Assembly (NCBI GenBank): GCA_002401055.1
Contig: NVRZ01000204.1
Coordinates: forward strand, 1-6,231
Direction of reading: 5' to 3'
DNA from: Bacteroidota bacterium
GTDB taxonomy: Bacteria; Bacteroidota; Bacteroidia; NORP154
Length of the DNA stretch: 6,231 bases
Translations under genes and position numbers: made by a program
Shown here: positions 1 to 6,231 of the stretch, piece after piece
How positions within the stretch are numbered: the first letter of the stretch is position 1
How the letters are laid out: each line of letters begins with the position of its first letter
Notes under the pieces: model-generated
Database searches by the model: none
What the model saw: the letters and a program-made list of their open reading frames with translations, nothing else
What the model was told of the DNA's origin: nothing

Positions 1-1
1 G

Positions 2-1121
<1,120 letters not shown>

Positions 1122-1154
1122 AGACTGTTGGTAGTAGGCAGGTAGGCTCCTGTC

Positions 1155-2204
1155 TTATTCAAACAATGTTCCCTTATCCGAATTTGGCGTCTTGCCAATA
1201 TGCTTATACGCAAGTTCCGTGGCTTGCCTGCCCCTCGGGGTTCTGGTCAGATAGCCCTCTTGTATAAGATATGGTTCATAAACTTCCTCTATGGTATCTG
1301 ACTCCTCGCCTACCGCAGTAGCAACTGTGCTTAGGCCTACCGGTCCACCCTTGAATTTATCAATAATAGCCTCCAGTATTCTATTGTCCATTTCGTCGAG
1401 GCCGTGTTTGTCAACATTCAATGCTTCCAGCGAGCTTTTTGCCATTTCCAAATCAATTGTACCGTCTCCTTTTATTTGAGCAAAATCTCGAACCCTCCTC
1501 AGAAGAGCGTTTGCAATTCGAGGCGTACCCCTGCTTCTGCGTGCAATTTCAATTGCGGCCTCTTCATCAATTGGAATATCGATGATTTCAGCGCTTCGAA
1601 CAATAATTGTTGCTAAAAGTTCCGAGTCGTAATAAGATAGTCTAGAGCTGATGCTAAATCGTGCTCTGAGAGGCGATGTAAGCAAGCCAGACCTTGTCGT
1701 GGCACCAATAAGTGTAAAAGGGTTTAATTTGATCTGTACGGCACGCGCATTAGGCCCTTGGTCAATCATGATGTCAACCTTGTAATCTTCCATGGCGGAA
1801 TACAGGTATTCTTCAACGACTGCGCTGAGGCGATGTATCTCATCAATAAACAAAACGTCACCCTCATCCAGATTCGTTAGCAATCCAGCTAAGTCTCCGG
1901 GCTTGTCGAGTACAGGGCCAGAGGTTATGCGGATATTAACCCCCATATCATTGGCAATGATGTGTGCCAACGTTGTTTTACCCAACCCGGGGGGGCCGTG
2001 CAACAAAACATGATCCAGCGCCTCGCCACGCTGCTTGGCAGCTTTTACGAATATCTTTATGTTCTCTACAACTTTCTCTTGCCCTACAAACTCGCCAAAA
2101 TTATCGGGCCTTACTGATCTTTCGAACTCCTGCTCCGAAGATGAGAGGTTCTCTGCTTCGGCAAAGTCACGTAAAGAGCCGTCCTGATCAGTGTTTTCGT
2201 CCAT
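1155..2204 (-). CDS. ruvB: Holliday junction branch-migration ATPase RuvB
   Basis: Hexameric AAA+ motor that, with RuvA, drives branch migration of Holliday junctions during recombination and replication-fork repair, before RuvC resolution. The 349 residues are full length for the family. Visible motifs are Walker A GPPGLGKT (70-77), Walker B LFIDEIH (118-124), sensor 1 LIGATTRSG (165-173), the SPLRARF segment carrying the arginine finger (177-183), and sensor 2 GTPRIA (226-231, R229). The C-terminal winged-helix DNA-binding domain spans about 265-335 and includes [25 protein letters not shown] family residues. The first ~25 residues are acidic and variable, as is usual in this phylum. The ATG at 2204 is supported because homology begins soon after ([12 protein letters not shown] at 31-42); no Shine-Dalgarno sequence is seen. 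It lies 81 bp after the receptor gene and 33 bp before queG. ruvA and ruvC are not in the window. No key residue is missing. Confidence 0.97.
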   Translation of the reverse strand: MDENTDQDGSLRDFAEAENLSSSEQEFERSVRPDNFGEFVGQEKVVENIKIFVKAAKQRGEALDHVLLHGPPGLGKTTLAHIIANDMGVNIRITSGPVLDKPGDLAGLLTNLDEGDVLFIDEIHRLSAVVEEYLYSAMEDYKVDIMIDQGPNARAVQIKLNPFTLIGATTRSGLLTSPLRARFSISSRLSYYDSELLATIIVRSAEIIDIPIDEEAAIEIARRSRGTPRIANALLRRVRDFAQIKGDGTIDLEMAKSSLEALNVDKHGLDEMDNRILEAIIDKFKGGPVGLSTVATAVGEESDTIEEVYEPYLIQEGYLTRTPRGRQATELAYKHIGKTPNSDKGTLFE

Positions 2205-2249
2205 TATGCTGTTGAAAATACGGTTGGAATTAACAGTATAAATGTACTA

Positions 2250-2264
2250 TTAATCTAAGATTAA
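2250..2264. other. Small perfect dyad in the spacer between receptor gene and ruvB
   Basis: TTAATC, then TAA, then GATTAA: a 6-bp AT-rich inverted repeat with a 3-base centre, about 46 bp upstream of the ruvB start and 22 bp after the receptor stop. The stem is too weak, and lacks the following U-run, for a convincing intrinsic terminator. It could be an operator, or chance in AT-rich DNA. I see no clear Bacteroidota -33/-7 promoter in this 81-bp spacer, so whether ruvB has its own promoter is undecided. Confidence 0.2.
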
Positions 2265-2285
2265 CTCTGTCCGGTTTCTGGCTAT

Positions 2286-5200
2286 TTAAAAACTGAGAAC
2301 GGTACCCAGTCTGAGGATAAAGGGTTTGTCGAAATGTGAAGGGTTATCTGTTTTGGCCGTGTATAAATCTCTGTACGATTGTTCACTGTTCTTTGACGCT
2401 ATTGCTGTCTGCGATGCAGGATCGATCAAATATCCGTCATCGGACGGATCTCCTGTATACGCATATACCTTATACAGATTTTGCTGGTTCAGCAGGTTTT
2501 GCATCCAAGCATAAAACTGAACTTGCATTTTCCCTTTCAGAACAGTAACTCCTTTTTCGAGTTTAAAGTTGATATAACCGAAATTCGGCATGCTTTCGCC
2601 AATAATGGTTCCCAGCATTGGGGCATTGGATGGCCCGCCAATACGCCCCTCTTGGGTTACCTTTCTTTGACCGGAGTAAGACGTGCCATTTCTATAGTGG
2701 AAGAACAAGCTCAATCCGAGGTCCTGTAATATTCGCTTGCCATTTTTTGTATTGATACCAACAAAATCGCGGCCGCTACCGAAATTGAACTGTAAATAAC
2801 CCGTGTATACGCTAGCATAAATCGCAGTCGATGCCAAGCCTGCCCACCATCCCTGCTGCAGATTCATACTTGCTCCAGCATTCAAGCCAGAACTTTTGAC
2901 GCTTTTATAATTTAACGCAATTGTCATACCCTGATTTACTTTCTCATATTTATTAGTATAGGTATAGTAAGATATAGGAAAGGCATTTTCGATTTTAGTC
3001 AGAACTGGCAAACCTTTATAGTTATCCCGATGATAGTAGATTTCAGCCCAAAAGTTGCCGAAAATAATTTGCCTATATCCAACTTTGAATTTATTGGCTC
3101 TTACTGGTTTTAAGGCGGGGTTGTTGATAAAGCTGTAGCTTTGAATAAACAGATACTGCTCAGGACGCAATATGCTCATCGATCCCGGATTCTGCGTATA
3201 GGAATTATAATGGGTAAATAGTTGAGCATGTTCATAAATTCTGACTTTCAAAGACAAAGAAGGCAGAACATTTATGACCGCTTTGTAATCTTCAAATCCT
3301 GAAGAAGATATTTTACCTGCATTTGTTTTGCTGGGATCGACGAGATAAGGTTGAATCCCTGAACTGCTCAGCAGCGCTGTTGCATTGGGGAGTTCCGTTC
3401 CAAGCTCATCGTACCATTGGTCGCCATCTCTGTACCCAACTATGTTCGTTGGATTGGCAATATCATCCACATAAACCGCATAGTCATCATCTATTCCGGT
3501 TGGATGAGAACCGTTTGGATTTAGGGATCCAGGAACTTGACCTGCACTCCTAATTTCGAATAAAGAGTACGCATCCTTTAACACTTGCTGTTTGGCATCA
3601 TAGTGGTCTATTCGCATTCCAATTTTGAGGTCCCACCACTTATATGAAAAACAAGACTGCGCATACCCATTAATATAAACCGGTTCAAAAGCTCCGACTG
3701 ATCGACTGTAAATTGTTGGACCGCCATACCCGCTGGACGAAATAGTTTGAGTAAAAAAATCATCCAGGGTAGGCTTTGACTTGAGCTTATTACCTTGATT
3801 GTCGTATCCATAATATGAAACATAACCCGCACCGCTGTTCAATAGTTCGTCAGGGCTGAACATGCCCAAAGAAAACGTTTCTGGTGGCAATGCGTTCAGG
3901 TCTATCCAATCTGTGGAGTTGGTTGCCATACCCAATTTTGAACGCAAATTGTAATCAAAGTAAGATTGTGCCGCACCATCGTAGAGCCTTGGATAATTGA
4001 CAATACCAAGATAGATAGTGTCATCAGAGGGGTCCGGCGTACTGCTAAGATCTGTAAAAACGGGCTGCGGATTATTCTTGTCCAGTTGTAAAAAGTGGTT
4101 GTTTGTGAGCTGTCTCATTTGTCTCCACAATCCAACTGGTGCCGCCCGATAACCTCTCTCTGTTCTTTTTGAATACTCAAATCCAAACTTTATTCGAGTG
4201 TTTTTAGCGCTGGCATCAACTTCGAGTTTGCCCCGAATTTGCTGCTGAGAAGTTTTGCCGTACTGATCGTATACTTTGCCGGGGCTGTACCACAAATCAT
4301 ACACGTTATCACTCAAATCACCTGGCATATATCCGTTCACCAGACCACCACCGCCTATTACCTGGTTATAGTTTTCATAGTGTCCAGAGGGGTCATCATA
4401 CAACCCATAATAGCTGGAAGTGTAATTTGATGCAACTTGATTTACCGTAGAAGGCTCAAAAGTGAATAAAGTGTCAGCAAAACCATTGTGAATAAACCCG
4501 CCGAATCCGGATATAGAGTCCACTCCAAACTCATAGGTATTGGTTGTATAGGTTTTAAATTTCCCCACATACCCATATTTAAAAAAGTCGTCCTTGTGCT
4601 TGGGGTGCTCAAGTTTATTGAAATAGTTGGAATAATTAATAAGCATCGTATAGGATAATTTATGCCCCTTTTTATCTATAAGTTCATGAGAATACTTGAT
4701 GTAATTGTCAAAATTTCGCGTGGTTTTTTCTGGGTTCTCTTTTGAATTGAATATTGAGTTCTCATAAATGAAAATTTGTCTTTTATCAAGTTGAATATAG
4801 GACCCCAATGAAACTTCCATTTTCTTAGCAATTGGGTAATTAATCTTCAGAAAAGCATTAAGTGCCTTAATGCCTGCGTTTGAATTGAACCTTGTTTCTT
4901 CGAATTGGTCTTTGGTAACGAACTCCGCGTTTTCCATAGATCCAGCGCCTGTCCCTGAGCTGCGAAGCGGGTTACTCTCTAGTTCCGCAAGAGTGGCCTC
5001 ATTAACCTGATAGTTTTTTGCATAGCTCGGGTACTGCTCGTCTATGGTGGATAGATTGGCTGCTATGTAAAAAGAAGGTGCTTTTTTATCCGCCTTGTGG
5101 TTTTTCCCGAAGCGTAGTGGACCACCTGCGTTTAACTCTATGGTAGAATTACCGATTGAATAAAACTTCACCTTATCGTTCAAAGCGCCTATTCGATGAC

Positions 5201-5669
5201 TGGAAAGAGCATCAACGCTTAAGAACAGACTATCTGGATTGAGTGTCTCAATAATCACAAATCCGGCCACAGAATTACCAAGCCGCAAGGGGGCATCACT
5301 GGTAAAAACCGCCATCTCACCTATTGCCCTGAACGGAAAGGCCGATCCATATCGAATTTGCATGCCGTCAATAAATATGTGATCACCGTCTACTTCAAGG
5401 CCATTTAAATAGAGGTTACTGTTACTCGTATAGAATGACCCCGGGGATAAAAGACTGTACTCCTTAATATCTCTAATCGGGAGATGCTTGATAAGCGATT
5501 GATTAATGAAATAGCTCTTAAAACCATTGTCTATTCTAACAGCGGAATGAGATATTGTACCAGATAACTGGCTACTCGTGTCTTTTACACCCTCATCTTG
5601 GCCGGACACTGTGTATACCGAAATGCACAATAATAAAATTGTAACCAGGATTTTTTTAGCAATTTTCAT
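2286..5669 (-). CDS. TonB-dependent outer-membrane receptor, substrate unknown
   Basis: Outer-membrane beta-barrel receptor of 1127 residues, expected to import a bulky ligand using energy from TonB-ExbBD. A signal peptide is clear: basic MKIAKK, hydrophobic core to about residue 20, and a likely signal peptidase I site after VSG (21-23). A plug-like domain follows at about 43-142. It has HLPIRDIKEYSLLSPG (62-77), the plug-style IFIDGMQIRYG (98-108), and a closing SVAGFVIIETL (133-143). The remainder is a long barrel with aromatic, Gly/Asn/Ser-rich loops and the motif GLWRQMRQLTNNH (around 510-525), which I associate with large Bacteroidota receptors. It ends in FILRLGTVLSF, whose terminal Phe fits a BAM-recognised last strand. 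Only ~20 residues separate the signal peptide from the plug. There is no room for the N-terminal carboxypeptidase-like domain common in SusC-type receptors, and no SusD gene adjoins. No TonB box can be assigned with confidence. The start is fixed by the signal peptide. Confidence 0.88.
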   Translation of the reverse strand: MKIAKKILVTILLLCISVYTVSGQDEGVKDTSSQLSGTISHSAVRIDNGFKSYFINQSLIKHLPIRDIKEYSLLSPGSFYTSNSNLYLNGLEVDGDHIFIDGMQIRYGSAFPFRAIGEMAVFTSDAPLRLGNSVAGFVIIETLNPDSLFLSVDALSSHRIGALNDKVKFYSIGNSTIELNAGGPLRFGKNHKADKKAPSFYIAANLSTIDEQYPSYAKNYQVNEATLAELESNPLRSSGTGAGSMENAEFVTKDQFEETRFNSNAGIKALNAFLKINYPIAKKMEVSLGSYIQLDKRQIFIYENSIFNSKENPEKTTRNFDNYIKYSHELIDKKGHKLSYTMLINYSNYFNKLEHPKHKDDFFKYGYVGKFKTYTTNTYEFGVDSISGFGGFIHNGFADTLFTFEPSTVNQVASNYTSSYYGLYDDPSGHYENYNQVIGGGGLVNGYMPGDLSDNVYDLWYSPGKVYDQYGKTSQQQIRGKLEVDASAKNTRIKFGFEYSKRTERGYRAAPVGLWRQMRQLTNNHFLQLDKNNPQPVFTDLSSTPDPSDDTIYLGIVNYPRLYDGAAQSYFDYNLRSKLGMATNSTDWIDLNALPPETFSLGMFSPDELLNSGAGYVSYYGYDNQGNKLKSKPTLDDFFTQTISSSGYGGPTIYSRSVGAFEPVYINGYAQSCFSYKWWDLKIGMRIDHYDAKQQVLKDAYSLFEIRSAGQVPGSLNPNGSHPTGIDDDYAVYVDDIANPTNIVGYRDGDQWYDELGTELPNATALLSSSGIQPYLVDPSKTNAGKISSSGFEDYKAVINVLPSLSLKVRIYEHAQLFTHYNSYTQNPGSMSILRPEQYLFIQSYSFINNPALKPVRANKFKVGYRQIIFGNFWAEIYYHRDNYKGLPVLTKIENAFPISYYTYTNKYEKVNQGMTIALNYKSVKSSGLNAGASMNLQQGWWAGLASTAIYASVYTGYLQFNFGSGRDFVGINTKNGKRILQDLGLSLFFHYRNGTSYSGQRKVTQEGRIGGPSNAPMLGTIIGESMPNFGYINFKLEKGVTVLKGKMQVQFYAWMQNLLNQQNLYKVYAYTGDPSDDGYLIDPASQTAIASKNSEQSYRDLYTAKTDNPSHFDKPFILRLGTVLSF

Positions 5670-5769
5670 TCAGTTGCTTTGGTGAATACATGTTGATTTT
5701 ATCCCAACAATAATTCCAAAATCATTTTCTAAACTACGACATAATTGAAGAGAGGTATGCGTAGATTGA

Positions 5770-5799
5770 ACAAGCGGCCCTTTTACGTTCACAAGCGGC
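5770..5799. repeat. Pair of 9-bp direct repeats upstream of the receptor gene
   Basis: ACAAGCGGC occurs at 5770-5778 and again at 5791-5799, a 21-bp centre-to-centre spacing, or about two helical turns. The pair lies in the 179-bp spacer between the barrel-protein stop and the receptor start, roughly 100-130 bp upstream of that start. Same-face spacing would suit a dimeric regulator, but a 9-bp repeat can arise by chance. It is the only repeated motif I found in this spacer. Confidence 0.35.
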
Positions 5800-5848
5800 A
5801 GCTTCTGACGATTATTTGGGTTTATAAAAAGGGAGTGGAATGCAATTG

Positions 5849-6231
5849 TTATTTCTCGTCCTTTTTTCGGAAAACAGATCGGTATATCTCTCCGAAGAAT
5901 ATCTTGATTTTGAAGATATATATAGGTGAATTGAACCTGCTACTAATTCCTTTGTTATTAACCAGCATGATCCGAAAGCCGGCACCCATACCGAATCCGA
6001 ACCATTTTGTGAGCTTATATGTTCCAAAAATGGCTGGTTCGTACAATAGAATTCCGCTTTGCCCGATGGTATGACGCTCGCCATTTGCATCGCGATAATC
6101 ATACTGCGACAAGCCGAAACCCACTTGAATTGGTACGCTGAACTCCCATTTCTTTCTTTTGTAAAAAACGTAATCGATGAAATACGTTATGTAATTGAAC
6201 CTGCTACTAATTCCTTTGTTATTAACCAGCA
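5849..6231 (-). CDS. Outer-membrane beta-barrel protein, C-terminal part only
   Basis: The reading frame is open through the right edge, so the 5' end is missing, including any signal peptide. A Met codon at 6124 is not a credible start, because coding-like sequence continues upstream of it to the edge. About 127 residues are visible. They form alternating amphipathic strands joined by turns: YITYFIDYVFY, basic YKRKKWEF, SVPIQVGFGLSQYDYRD, loop ANGERHTIGQ, GILLYEPAIFGTYKLT, WFGFGMGAGFRIML, turn VNNKG, and a last strand around SPIYIFKIKIFFGEIYR, followed by a charged tail ending RKKDEK. This is the pattern of small Bacteroidota outer-membrane barrels, for which no function can be given. It lies upstream of the receptor in the same orientation, 179 bp away. 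Oddity: the twelve residues LVNNKGISSRFN occur twice, 88 codons apart, with identical codons. Confidence 0.72.
   Translation of the reverse strand, partial: LVNNKGISSRFNYITYFIDYVFYKRKKWEFSVPIQVGFGLSQYDYRDANGERHTIGQSGILLYEPAIFGTYKLTKWFGFGMGAGFRIMLVNNKGISSRFNSPIYIFKIKIFFGEIYRSVFRKKDEK
5929..5967. repeat. 39-bp direct repeat, inner copy
   Basis: Identical over 39 bases to 6193-6231. On the minus strand it encodes LVNNKGISSRFN just before the last barrel strand of the outer-membrane protein. Flanking bases differ on its left side (G at 5928 versus T at 6192). The copies are offset by 264 bp, a multiple of three. Confidence 0.9.
6193..6231. repeat. 39-bp direct repeat, outer copy at the window edge
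   Basis: Second exact copy of 5929-5967, ending on the last base of the window. Its true length is therefore unknown; it could continue beyond the edge. It is in the same reading frame as the inner copy within the barrel-protein gene. A copy that stops exactly at a sequence end is typical of an assembly that halted when it re-entered a repeat, but an intragenic duplication would look the same. Confidence 0.9.

Noticed and set aside
3608..3832. A 74-codon minus-strand frame and several plus-strand frames of 60-80 codons across the receptor and ruvB genes
   Set aside because: All lie fully inside well-supported genes in other frames, with no recognisable domains or start signals.
5652..5658. 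A 7-base homopolymer (A on the coding strand) in the receptor's signal-peptide codons, a possible phase-variation tract
   Set aside because: Seven bases is short for slipped-strand switching, and AAA Lys codons are common in signal-peptide n-regions of AT-rich genomes.
5656..5691. An 11-codon minus-strand upstream ORF (ATG at 5691) overlapping the receptor start
   Set aside because: It is very short, has no ribosome binding site, and one such overlap is expected by chance; there is no sign of a leader-peptide mechanism.
5717..5724. Possible Bacteroidota -7 element (minus strand TGATTTTG) ~48 bp upstream of the receptor start
   Set aside because: It has one mismatch to TAnnTTTG, and no TTTG-like -33 element lies at the expected distance, so it is not reported as a promoter.
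5812..6102. A 96-codon minus-strand open frame overlapping the barrel-protein gene
   Set aside because: It lies in another frame of the barrel-protein gene. Its translation has irregular composition with scattered Cys, Ser and Pro and no strand pattern, while the competing frame continues coherently to the window edge.

Overview
The window looks like a fragment of a Bacteroidota chromosome (Cytophagia- or Flavobacteriia-like). Evidence for this is a large TonB-dependent outer-membrane receptor of the Bacteroidota type, ruvB and queG proteins that read like that phylum, AT-leaning DNA, and starts without clear Shine-Dalgarno sequences. The assignment rests on protein style only; there is no rRNA or other taxonomic marker here.

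Layout, read along the minus strand from right to left: (1) the C-terminal part of a small outer-membrane beta-barrel protein that enters from the right edge (5849-6231); (2) a 179-bp spacer with a short direct repeat; (3) a complete 1127-residue TonB-dependent receptor (2286-5669); (4) an 81-bp AT-rich spacer with a small perfect dyad; (5) ruvB, the Holliday-junction branch-migration motor (1155-2204); (6) a 33-bp spacer; (7) queG, epoxyqueuosine reductase (243-1121), whose C-terminus looks shortened. On the plus strand, the first ~240 bases read as the end of an integral membrane protein pointing toward queG. Its frame stays open for about 200 bases antisense to queG, so its real end is unclear.

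Two groups of genes sit side by side. The two outer-membrane proteins probably serve envelope functions such as uptake. ruvB and queG form a tight housekeeping pair (recombination and tRNA modification) and are probably co-transcribed. Nothing in the sequence ties the receptor functionally to ruvB or queG beyond shared orientation.

I found no CRISPR array, tRNA, rRNA, insertion sequence, toxin-antitoxin pair or phage gene, and no convincing new system. The points most worth a second look are the two edges. The right edge ends exactly at the end of a 39-bp copy of a sequence found 264 bp (88 codons, in frame) further in. At the left edge, queG loses its family C-terminus just where the plus-strand membrane ORF runs into it. 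Both may reflect assembly behaviour or real rearrangement.
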